Origin: Gudongella sp034004165
GTDB taxonomy: Bacteria > Bacillota > Clostridia > Tissierellales > Tissierellaceae
NCBI GenBank assembly: GCA_034004165.1
Contig: JAVEXI010000025.1
Location: 1-26,476, forward strand
Reading direction: 5' to 3'
Length of the DNA stretch: 26,476 bases
How positions within the stretch are numbered: the first letter of the stretch is position 1; the number at the start of each line of letters is the position of its first letter. This document shows, piece by piece, positions 7,628 through 14,347 of the stretch. The notes below the pieces were generated by a model. That model was not told where the DNA came from, ran no database searches, and saw only the letters and a list, made by a program, of their open reading frames with translations. The translations under genes were made by a program, and so were the position numbers.

Positions 7628-8734
7628 TTAAAAATCATCTTGCGCCAGCCTTACTGGCAGCACGAGGTAGGTGTAATTTTCATCATCTATCCCGTTTATT
7701 ATGCATGGATTTAAGCTTCCTACAAATTTAAGACTTATTTCGTCAGAATCAATTATTTTTATTCCTTCAAGTATATACCTGGAGTTAAATGCAATATTTA
7801 AATCTTCACCTGACTGATTTATTTCAACTGATTCATATACATCTCCAATTTCTGAATTGGACTTGATTATGAGCTGTCCATTTGTTACAGATATCTTTAT
7901 TAAGTTTGCCTTTTCTTCTTTTGCAAGAAGAGATGCTCTTTCCAATCCAAATTGAAGGCTTCTTCTATTTACTATTACTTCTGTTTTATGATCGCTTCTC
8001 ATTATATCCTTATAATTGAAAAATTGACCTTCTAGAAGCTTTGAGTACATTATTGTTTCGCCAAGGTTAAAAATTACCTGCCCATGAGATATGCTTATTA
8101 TCATATCGTCTTCTTTATCTTCTATAATTTTATTTAACTCGTTTAGTGCTCTTCCTGGAATGATAATTTTTTCATCAATTAACGAAGTAGTTTGGGTCTT
8201 TTTAAGTGCAAGCCTGTAGCCGTCCAGCGATACAAAAGATATTGTTCCACTGTTTAATTCAACAAGTACTCCTGTTAAAGATGGTCTCGTCTCATCCTGT
8301 GTGGTAGCAAATACAGTTTGCTTAATTGCAGTTTTTAAAAGATCTCTTTCTATAGAAAACTGATTTTCTTCAACTATTATTGGAAGGTCAGGATAGTCAT
8401 CTCCAGAGTTCCCTATGATATTGAATTCTGCATTCTGACACTTAATATTTACTTGATTGTCTTTCACTTCAAAGAAAATTGTATCATCAGGCAACTTTCT
8501 TACGATGTCTCCGATTATCCTCGAGTTGAGTACAATCTTGCCGGTAGTATCTATTACTGCGTCCACAAATGTTTCAATGCTAATCTCAAGGTCAGTTGCT
8601 GTGAGCTTTAGTGTATGATCTTTCGCTTCAAATAGTATCCCATCTAGTATCTGTAATGTTGATCTAGTTGAAATACCTCTTTGAGCTATTGTTATATGTC
8701 TTGCAAGATCTTTTTGCTCAACTTTAAATTTCAT
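7628..8734 (-). CDS. dnaN: DNA polymerase III sliding clamp (beta subunit)
   Basis: Beta clamp, 368 aa, which as a dimer encircles DNA and tethers Pol III and other partners. The start is the ATG at 8734, preceded by AAGGGAGGAAG and giving MKFKVEQKDLARHITIAQRG. The frame stays open upstream to 8797, but that extension encodes a run of tyrosines that is only the translated DnaA-trio array. The C-terminus ends in YTYLVLPVRL, the typical clamp ending next to the partner-binding cleft. It is separated from dnaA by 167 nt that carry the unwinding part of oriC. Confidence 0.97.
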   Translation of the reverse strand: MKFKVEQKDLARHITIAQRGISTRSTLQILDGILFEAKDHTLKLTATDLEISIETFVDAVIDTTGKIVLNSRIIGDIVRKLPDDTIFFEVKDNQVNIKCQNAEFNIIGNSGDDYPDLPIIVEENQFSIERDLLKTAIKQTVFATTQDETRPSLTGVLVELNSGTISFVSLDGYRLALKKTQTTSLIDEKIIIPGRALNELNKIIEDKEDDMIISISHGQVIFNLGETIMYSKLLEGQFFNYKDIMRSDHKTEVIVNRRSLQFGLERASLLAKEEKANLIKISVTNGQLIIKSNSEIGDVYESVEINQSGEDLNIAFNSRYILEGIKIIDSDEISLKFVGSLNPCIINGIDDENYTYLVLPVRLAQDDF

Positions 8735-8867
8735 TTTTCTTCCTCCCTTATATAGAATAGTAGTATCAAAAATATAGTAGTAATAGTAGTAGGTCATGTT
8801 AGTATGTGGATAACATATCTAACCAAGACAGTTTTCAAAAAAACTCGGTTTAATAACTTGTGGATAT
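8735..8867 (-). other. oriC unwinding element: DnaA boxes, DnaA-trio array and AT-rich region
   Basis: Read in the dnaA direction, the dnaA-dnaN spacer has an ATATCCACA box (8867-8859) and a perfect TTATCCACA box (8813-8805). After 12 nt comes CTACTACTATTACTACTA (8792-8775), followed by AT-rich DNA to dnaN that includes a second short CTACTA (8763-8758). On the other strand this is six consecutive TAG/TAA triplets, the published DnaA-trio motif (3'-GAT/AAT-5' repeats) that loads DnaA onto single-stranded DNA in B. subtilis. The order box, trio, AT-rich DNA matches the B. subtilis basal unwinding system. Confidence 0.85.
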
Positions 8868-8901
8868 TTAGAAAAATAATTCCACTAATCCCCAGACAAA
8901 G

Positions 8902-10230
8902 TTATTTTTTAAGTTCATCTATAATATCGTCAATTTTTATTTTAAGGCTTCTATCATTGAGAATATCTTTAGAAATTTTATCACATGCATGTATTACAGT
9001 GGTATGATCTCTTCCACCAAATTCATCACCTATCTTTGGAAGTGATAGATCCGTAAGTTCTCTTGTAAGATACATAGCGATCTGCCTAGGATAAGCAATA
9101 GCCCTAGTTCTCTTCTTAGAAGTAAAGTCATCCATTTTGATACCAAATCTCTTAGATACTCTGTCTTTAATAATATCTGCAGTTATTTCAACTTGTTTGT
9201 GGTTCATAATAATATCTTTTAGAGCTTCTTCTGCAAGTTCTTCAGTAACTGGACGATTAGTCAATGAAGAATATGCTACAACTTTTATTAACGCGCCTTC
9301 AAGCTCTCGAATATTTGATTGAATTTTCTCTGCTATGAGTATAACTACCTCATCTGGTATTATAAGGTTTTCGATTGTAGCTTTTTTCTTAAGTATTGCT
9401 ACTCTTGTCTCCAAATCGGGCGTCTGAATATCTGTGGTGAGTCCCCATTCAAACCTGGATCTAAGTCTGTCTTCAAGTGTTGGTATATCTCTTGGTGGCC
9501 TGTCACTTGAGATTATTATCTGTTTATTAGCTTCATGCAGTGCATTGAAAGTATGGAAGAATTCTTCCTGAGTTCCTTCCTTACCTGCAATAAACTGAAT
9601 ATCGTCGACAAGTAAGACATCGACATTTCGGTATTTATTTCTAAATTCTTCATTTCGATATTCCCTAATAGAATTAATAAGTTCGTTTGTAAATTTTTCT
9701 GATGATACGTACACAACTTTTGCATCAGGATTCTGATTCAGAATGTAATGCCCTATTGCGTGCATAAGATGAGTTTTTCCCAGACCTACCCCTCCGTAGA
9801 TAAAAAGTGGGTTATAAGCCTGTGCGGGTGCTTCCGCAACTGCTAGAGATGCAGCATGAGCAAAATCATTGCTCTTGCCAGTAACAAAAGTATCAAATGT
9901 ATACTTTGGATTTAATTGGGATTTATTAATGGTCTTGATTGTATCTTTACCTGACTGAGGAGTTGTATGCTTTACTTCTTCGCCTGGAATTATAAATTTA
10001 ATTTTGTACTGGTTTCCTGTGACCTGAACCAGAGCATTTTTTATAAGATTGAGATATCTTCCTTCCAGAATTCCCTTAGTAAAGTCATTTGGAGCCCCCA
10101 GGGTTATCTCTTCTCCCTGAACACTTATGGGCTCAATAGTTTTAAGCCAGGTATTAAAGCTGACTTCTGTAAGTTCAACTTTAATTAGACTCAAAACCTC
10201 ATCCCAAATCTGGTCTAAATTTGTTTCCAT
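8902..10230 (-). CDS. dnaA: Chromosomal replication initiator protein DnaA
   Basis: AAA+ initiator of 442 aa that binds DnaA boxes, forms an ATP-dependent filament and melts the origin. Domain I is residues 1-80 and a short linker lies near 85-108. The AAA+ domain has Walker A GGVGLGKT (146-153) and Walker B VLLVDDIQFIAG. Domain IV carries the DnaA-box-binding signature GGRDHTTVIHACDKI. The ATG at 10230 follows GAGGAGGTATCGGT. The gene is flanked on both sides by DnaA boxes, and boxes sit at its own promoter, which points to autoregulation. Confidence 0.99.
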   Translation of the reverse strand: METNLDQIWDEVLSLIKVELTEVSFNTWLKTIEPISVQGEEITLGAPNDFTKGILEGRYLNLIKNALVQVTGNQYKIKFIIPGEEVKHTTPQSGKDTIKTINKSQLNPKYTFDTFVTGKSNDFAHAASLAVAEAPAQAYNPLFIYGGVGLGKTHLMHAIGHYILNQNPDAKVVYVSSEKFTNELINSIREYRNEEFRNKYRNVDVLLVDDIQFIAGKEGTQEEFFHTFNALHEANKQIIISSDRPPRDIPTLEDRLRSRFEWGLTTDIQTPDLETRVAILKKKATIENLIIPDEVVILIAEKIQSNIRELEGALIKVVAYSSLTNRPVTEELAEEALKDIIMNHKQVEITADIIKDRVSKRFGIKMDDFTSKKRTRAIAYPRQIAMYLTRELTDLSLPKIGDEFGGRDHTTVIHACDKISKDILNDRSLKIKIDDIIDELKK

Positions 10231-10249
10231 ACCGATACCTCCTCAGGAA

Positions 10250-10598
10250 TTATCAACAGATTTTTCAACAGAAAATTAATTATAACACAGACTGTTAAAA
10301 TTAAAGTATTCTGTGGATAATATTATAAACTGTCTGTTGATAAAGTTAAAAGAAAAAATTGATATACTCTTTAAATACTCTGGAGTAAAATTAATTGTGG
10401 ACAAAAACTCCAATAAATTACGAAATTGTAATATAAAATGGAGCATTTGGTTAAAAGTTATTCACATTTTATCCACAAACTGTGAATAACTTGTACTTAT
10501 CCACTTAGTACAAAACTTATCAACATCCTCTACTATCTTATCAAAACACAAGGATATATTCAATTAAATTATCCACAGTGTCAACAGTATGTCAACAG
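10250..10598. other. oriC: oriC, DnaA-box cluster between dnaA and rpmH
   Basis: The 511-nt dnaA-rpmH spacer is AT-rich and packed with DnaA boxes. Perfect TTATCCACA: 10312-10320 (-), 10469-10477 (+), 10569-10577 (+). One mismatch: 10250-10258 (+, TTATCAACA), 10335-10343 (-, TTATCAACA), 10396-10404 (-, TTGTCCACA), 10458-10466 (+, TTATTCACA), 10481-10489 (-, TTATTCACA), 10497-10505 (+, TTATCCACT), 10517-10525 (+, TTATCAACA). Two GTCAACAG repeats, 11 nt apart, follow at 10580 and 10591. Together with the dnaA-dnaN element this makes a bipartite origin. All genes on either side point away from it. Confidence 0.95.
10279..10287 (-). promoter_or_regulatory. dnaA promoter (extended -10)
   Basis: The minus strand carries TGTTATAAT, a consensus -10 with the TGn extension, about 50 nt upstream of the dnaA ATG. 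No good -35 is seen 16-18 nt upstream. A perfect DnaA box (10312-10320) sits near the -35 zone and TTATCAACA (10250-10258) lies in the leader, a layout suited to repression by DnaA. Confidence 0.6.
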
Positions 10599-10630
10599 AA
10601 GTTTCAAAGCCGCTTATCTAAATTAAAAAC

Positions 10631-10659
10631 TTGACAGCACACAGCGCTATACATATAAT
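10631..10659 (+). promoter_or_regulatory. rpmH operon promoter, full consensus
   Basis: TTGACA (10631-10636), exactly 17 nt, TATAAT (10654-10659): a perfect SigA promoter. It should drive rpmH-rnpA-yidD-yidC-jag and leaves a leader of about 75 nt before the rpmH start. Closest DnaA-related repeats end about 30 nt upstream. Confidence 0.9.
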
Positions 10660-10741
10660 TTATAGTAGTGTTTTGCGCTTTACAATTGCTAACTCTATAT
10701 TTTATATATAGATGTACGTATTATCGAAGGAGGTGTATTGT

Positions 10742-10876
10742 GTGAAGAGGACATATCAGCCAAAAAAGAGACAAAGAAGTAAAGAGCATGGCTTTAGAAA
10801 AAGAATGAAAACCAGATCAGGTAGAGAAGTATTAAAAGCTAGAAGAAGAAAAGGTAGAAAAAGACTTTCTGCATAA
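10742..10876 (+). CDS. rpmH: 50S ribosomal protein L34
   Basis: Large-subunit protein L34, 44 aa, very basic. The protein starts MKRTYQPKKRQRSKEHGFRK and ends RKGRKRLSA, matching the family from end to end. Translation begins at a GTG (10742-10744) preceded by AAGGAGGTG at 10727-10735. The gene is below the usual ORF-length cut-off and is easily missed. It is the first gene right of oriC and heads the rnpA-yidD-yidC-jag operon, a near-universal bacterial order. Confidence 0.97.
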   Translation: MKRTYQPKKRQRSKEHGFRKRMKTRSGREVLKARRRKGRKRLSA

Positions 10877-10911
10877 GGCCGCTTGTTAGTGGCCTTTTAT
10901 TAAAGGCCATT
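10875..10911 (+). promoter_or_regulatory. Two overlapping, mutually exclusive hairpins between rpmH and rnpA
   Basis: Hairpin 1 pairs AAGGCCGC (10875-10882) with GTGGCCTT (10889-10896). Hairpin 2 pairs AGTGGCCTTT (10888-10897) with AAAGGCCATT (10902-10911) around a TATT loop. Both need the middle GGCC arm, so only one can form. Neither has a long T-run. A weak terminator, processing site or stabiliser setting the L34:RnpA ratio is plausible but not proven. Confidence 0.6.
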
Positions 10912-10927
10912 TTAAGGTGGAGAAACT

Positions 10928-11272
10928 ATGAAAAAAGAAAACAGGCTTAAAAAAAATACTGAGTTCAGAAAGGTCTATAAGCAGGGAAAAAACTACTGGA
11001 ATAGAAATCTGATTTTGTATATTAGAAGGAATCATACAGATAATATCAGAATAGGAATTTCCATAACTAAAAAAGTTGGTAATGCAGTAGTAAGAAATAG
11101 GCTAAAAAGGCGGATTAAAGAGATAAACAGAACTCTTGTCCCATCTATCAAGCGAGGGTATGATTTAGTAATCATACCAAAAAAGAATGCTGTTGAACTT
11201 AGTTTTATCGAGTTGGAAAGTGCACTTAAACATATTTACAAGATATCTGGAGTCTTGGAGAAGGTGATTTAA
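10928..11272 (+). CDS. rnpA: Ribonuclease P protein component
   Basis: Protein subunit of RNase P, 114 aa, which with the RNA subunit removes 5' leaders from pre-tRNAs. The start MKKENRLKKNTEFRKVYKQG and the conserved RNR block (ITKKVGNAVVRNRLKRRIKE) are diagnostic. The ATG follows AAGGTGG. Its last base is the first base of the yidD ATG (TAATG), so the two are translationally coupled. It lies directly after rpmH in the standard operon. Confidence 0.97.
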   Translation: MKKENRLKKNTEFRKVYKQGKNYWNRNLILYIRRNHTDNIRIGISITKKVGNAVVRNRLKRRIKEINRTLVPSIKRGYDLVIIPKKNAVELSFIELESALKHIYKISGVLEKVI

Positions 11273-11487
11273 TGACCCGGATAGCGATTTTATTAATTAA
11301 GTTCTACCAAAGGGTTATCTCAAGATATATCCTTACTGGGAAAAATTGCAGATTTTATCCTACCTGCTCAGAGTATTCTCTGCAGGCTTACACAAAATAT
11401 GGCTTTTTAAAGGGGAGCTATTTGAGCACCCGTAGAATTTTAAAATGTCATCCGTTCCATGAAGGAGGATATGATCCGCTAAAATAA
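11272..11487 (+). CDS. yidD: Membrane protein insertion efficiency factor YidD
   Basis: Small protein of 71 aa of the YidD family, thought to assist YidC-dependent membrane insertion. The family core CRFYPTCSEYSLQAYTKYG and the closing CHPFHEGGYDPL are present with all cysteines. An N-terminal amphipathic stretch (ILLIKFYQRVIS) probably attaches it to the membrane. It overlaps rnpA by 1 nt and precedes yidC, the usual position. Confidence 0.95.
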   Translation: MTRIAILLIKFYQRVISRYILTGKNCRFYPTCSEYSLQAYTKYGFLKGSYLSTRRILKCHPFHEGGYDPLK

Positions 11488-11499
11488 GGGGGTTTGTCG

Positions 11500-12210
11500 A
11501 TGATTGGTTTTTTGGGTAATTTACTTGGGTCGATCCTAAAAGCAGTATATGGATTTGTTTCTACTACAATAGGAACAGAATTCAGTCAGATTTCTTTTTA
11601 CGCAATAGCTATTATTATAACTACGATAATATTCAAACTGATGCTCTTGCCCATCAACTTGCAGCAGACGAGGTCAACTAAAAAAATGGGTGAAATTCAG
11701 CCTTTGATGAAGGAGATACAGACAAAGTACAAAAGTGATCCACAGACTATGCAGGTAAAAATGCAAGAATTGTATAAACAGCACAAATACAATCCGGCAT
11801 CAGGCTGTCTGATACTTCTAGTTCAGCTGCCGATTATATTTGCTTTTTTTGCTGTGTTCAGAGAGCCTGCAAAGTATGCATTTACAGAGCCTGGAATGTA
11901 TATAAATATGGCTAAAAATTTCTTCTGGATACAAAATTTGGAAAACCCTGATATTTATCTATGGGGTCTCCCACTTTTATCTGCTGTAACCACTTATCTT
12001 CAAAGTTTGACAATGGGTCAAAGCAATAAGGATCCGCAAGCTATGGCAACACAGAAGATGATGAACTATATGCTCCCCGTCATGATATTTATGGCTGCGA
12101 GAAGCTTTCCAGCTGGACTGGCTCTCTATTGGGTCGTAGGTAATATATTTACAATAATACAGCAGGTTATTTCGAACAGGTCAAAGCTGTCTATTAAGGG
12201 GGCAAAATAA
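11500..12210 (+). CDS. yidC: Membrane protein insertase YidC/SpoIIIJ/Oxa1
   Basis: Membrane insertase of 236 aa that inserts proteins alone or with SecYEG. This is the short Gram-positive form without the large periplasmic domain. Hydrophobic segments are visible near residues 25-50, 100-120, 150-170 and 190-225. The groove arginine is likely that in NLQQTRSTKKM. The cytoplasmic loop (IQPLMKEIQTKYKSDPQTMQ) is typical. I chose the ATG at 11500 because AAGGGGGT (11486-11493) is 7 nt upstream; a TTG two codons earlier would be too close. No lipobox cysteine is seen at the N-terminus, unlike B. subtilis SpoIIIJ. Confidence 0.95.
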   Translation: MIGFLGNLLGSILKAVYGFVSTTIGTEFSQISFYAIAIIITTIIFKLMLLPINLQQTRSTKKMGEIQPLMKEIQTKYKSDPQTMQVKMQELYKQHKYNPASGCLILLVQLPIIFAFFAVFREPAKYAFTEPGMYINMAKNFFWIQNLENPDIYLWGLPLLSAVTTYLQSLTMGQSNKDPQAMATQKMMNYMLPVMIFMAARSFPAGLALYWVVGNIFTIIQQVISNRSKLSIKGAK

Positions 12211-12211
12211 T

Positions 12212-12841
12212 ATGAAATACGTTGTCAAGACTTCACGGTCATTAGAAGAAGCCATTGCTGAAGCGTTGGTCGAACTAAACGCAAAAGAAAGTGAAGTTGA
12301 AGTTGAGATAATTGAAGAGCCTGCCAAAGGGCTGTTTGGACTTATTGGATCAAAAGAAGCAAAGGTAAAAGTTACTCTTAAGAATGATCCTGAGGAGACT
12401 GCTGACAAGTTTCTTGAGAACGTTCTGAGGGGTATGGGAATAATTGCACTGCACGAAATTGAATTAAAAGATGACACTATGTTTGCTGAGATTAATCATA
12501 TTTCATCTTCTGATATGGGAATTCTGATTGGAAAGAGAGGCAACACTCTGGATTCTCTTCAATATCTGCTAAGTCTTGCCGTTAACAAGGACAGAGATAG
12601 CTATGTAAAGGTTGTTCTAGATACTGAAGGTTACAGAAAGAAAAGAGAAGAAACTCTGGTAAAGCTAGCTAAGAAGATGGCCGACAAGGCATTGTATAGC
12701 AAAAGACCCGTTAAATTGGAGCCTATGAATCCATATGAAAGAAGAATTATACACTCTGCACTACAAGGTGTAAATGGCGTCACAACATATAGCGAAGGCA
12801 ATGAACCTTACAGGAGAGTTGTTATAACATCTAGCAAATAA
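12212..12841 (+). CDS. jag: Jag/KhpB RNA-binding protein (Jag-N, KH and R3H domains)
   Basis: 209-aa single-strand nucleic-acid-binding protein. The Jag N-terminal domain begins MKYVVKTSRSLEEAIAEAL and includes PAKGLFGLIGSKEA. A KH domain shows SDMGILIGKRGNTLDSLQYL with its GxxG loop. The C-terminal R3H domain contains MNPYERRIIHSALQ. In streptococci the homologue KhpB acts with KhpA in RNA binding and cell elongation. It starts 1 nt after the yidC stop and is the last gene of the rpmH operon, closed by a terminator. Confidence 0.95.
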   Translation: MKYVVKTSRSLEEAIAEALVELNAKESEVEVEIIEEPAKGLFGLIGSKEAKVKVTLKNDPEETADKFLENVLRGMGIIALHEIELKDDTMFAEINHISSSDMGILIGKRGNTLDSLQYLLSLAVNKDRDSYVKVVLDTEGYRKKREETLVKLAKKMADKALYSKRPVKLEPMNPYERRIIHSALQGVNGVTTYSEGNEPYRRVVITSSK

Positions 12842-12862
12842 AGCCCTTATAGGGCTTTTTTC
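12841..12862 (+). terminator. Intrinsic terminator after jag
   Basis: AAGCCCT / AGGGCTT stem (12841-12847 and 12851-12857) with a 3-nt loop, running into six Ts and starting at the last base of the jag stop codon. It ends the rpmH-rnpA-yidD-yidC-jag operon. Confidence 0.88.
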
Positions 12863-12867
12863 TTTGG

Positions 12868-12895
12868 TTGACATACATCAAAAATGCTATAAAAT
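12868..12895 (+). promoter_or_regulatory. mnmE operon promoter
   Basis: Perfect -35 TTGACA (12868-12873), 16 nt, TAAAAT (12890-12895). An overlapping TGCTATAAA could act as an extended -10. It lies 5 nt after the jag terminator and about 48 nt before mnmE, so mnmE-mnmG-rsmG form a separate unit. Confidence 0.75.
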
Positions 12896-12942
12896 TAAGT
12901 TACAGAATTAAGTACAAATGATTGTTTTAAAGAGGTGAGAGA

Positions 12943-14316
12943 ATGACTTCAACTATAGCCGCCATATCGACAGCAGTTGGTGAGGCAGGCATTGGAATAG
13001 TAAGGCTTTCGGGGAGAAATGCAATAGAGATTGCAAAAAATGTATTTGTGAGAGCTAAAGATAAAGCAGAAACCGAAGGTGAAAATAGAAAACTACTATA
13101 CGGACATATAATAGACAGCGATGAAATTATTGATGAAGTGCTTATAGCCTTTATGAAAGAGCCATTTACCTATACCAGAGAAAATATGGTAGAAATATAC
13201 TGCCACGGTGGAATCATACCTGTTAAAAAGATACTGGAACTGGTTCTTAGGAATGGCGCTCAGCTTGCTGAACCTGGAGAATTTACCAAGAGAGCATTCT
13301 TGAATGGCAGACTTGACCTTCCTCAGGCAGAAGCAGTAATCGACATAATAAAAGCAAAAACTGAGAAAAGCCACGAAATATCTATGAAGCAACTCGAAGG
13401 GGCCTTGAGTAGCGAAGTCGATAGGATCAGAAGGATTCTATTAACCATGATGGCACATATAGAAGTTAGCATTGATTTCCCAGAGGAAGATATACCTGAA
13501 GTGACATATGATGAACTCTTAGATAGTGGTAATAGTGTAAAGGAAAGTATTGAAAAGCTTCTTAGGACATCTGACCGTGGGAGAATACTACGAGATGGAC
13601 TTAAGACTGTAATTCTAGGGAAGCCAAATGTAGGTAAGTCCTCTCTTCTCAATGCAGTTCTCAGGGAGAACCGGGCTATCGTAACTGATATTCCTGGAAC
13701 CACTAGGGATGTTATTGAAGAGTACATTAACATTGATGGAATCCCTCTAAAGATTATCGACACTGCAGGTATCAGGCATACTGAAGATATAGTTGAAAAA
13801 ATAGGCGTTGACAGAGCCAAGGAATCTTTGGAAAAGGCTGATCTAATAATTGCGATTTTTGATATATCAGAAGAGTTAACAGATGATGACTATCATATAA
13901 TCGAGCTTATTAGAGATAAAAAGACAATTATTCTATTGAATAAGACTGATTTACCAAGTATATATAAAGAATCTTTCTATTCGGACCTGTTTAGTGGCAA
14001 GGAAGTCATAACGACGTCTCTAACCAGAGGAATTGGTGTTGAACAGTTAGAAAACAGCATAAGAAACATGTTTTATGAGGGAGATTTGTCAGTTGATTCT
14101 GACATGGTAATTAACAATATTAGGCATAAAAACCTGTTACAAATTTCTATGGAGAATATTGAGTCGGCTTTACTTGACCTTGCCAATAAAGTCCCCCTGG
14201 ATTGTGTAGAGGTTGATTTAAAGAATTGCTGGGAAAATATGGGAGAAATCACTGGGGAAAGTATTGGCGAGGATGTATTAGATCGCATATTTAGCGAGTT
14301 TTGCATAGGAAAATAG
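12943..14316 (+). CDS. mnmE: tRNA uridine-34 modification GTPase MnmE
   Basis: GTPase of 457 aa that, with MnmG, adds the (carboxymethyl)aminomethyl group to C5 of wobble U34 in certain tRNAs. The N-terminal folate-binding domain starts TSTIAAISTAVGEAGIGIVR. The G domain inserted in the helical region has G1 GKPNVGKSS (226-234), GTTRD, DTAG and NKTD. The C-terminus carries the catalytic CIGK motif (454-457). The ATG at 12943 has AGAGGTGAGAG upstream. mnmG follows after 31 nt, reflecting the working complex. Confidence 0.98.
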   Translation: MTSTIAAISTAVGEAGIGIVRLSGRNAIEIAKNVFVRAKDKAETEGENRKLLYGHIIDSDEIIDEVLIAFMKEPFTYTRENMVEIYCHGGIIPVKKILELVLRNGAQLAEPGEFTKRAFLNGRLDLPQAEAVIDIIKAKTEKSHEISMKQLEGALSSEVDRIRRILLTMMAHIEVSIDFPEEDIPEVTYDELLDSGNSVKESIEKLLRTSDRGRILRDGLKTVILGKPNVGKSSLLNAVLRENRAIVTDIPGTTRDVIEEYINIDGIPLKIIDTAGIRHTEDIVEKIGVDRAKESLEKADLIIAIFDISEELTDDDYHIIELIRDKKTIILLNKTDLPSIYKESFYSDLFSGKEVITTSLTRGIGVEQLENSIRNMFYEGDLSVDSDMVINNIRHKNLLQISMENIESALLDLANKVPLDCVEVDLKNCWENMGEITGESIGEDVLDRIFSEFCIGK

Positions 14317-14347
14317 GAGAAAAATTAGAATATATAGGGATGATTTT

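Noticed and set aside
8735..8797. N-terminal extension of dnaN beginning with a run of tyrosines
   Set aside because: It is the DnaA-trio repeat and AT-rich region read as codons. The ATG at 8734 has a strong ribosome binding site and gives the normal clamp N-terminus.
10658..10670. TAGTAG downstream of the rpmH -10 as a second DnaA-trio
   Set aside because: Only two triplets and no DnaA box at the required distance; it lies in the rpmH leader.
10231..10741. A small gene or RNA gene in the dnaA-rpmH spacer
   Set aside because: No credible start with ribosome binding site and no tRNA or known RNA fold. DnaA boxes and promoters account for the region.
13096..13820. Minus-strand frames of 98 and 165 aa within mnmE
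   Set aside because: Antisense shadows of the conserved GTPase gene, with no family resemblance.
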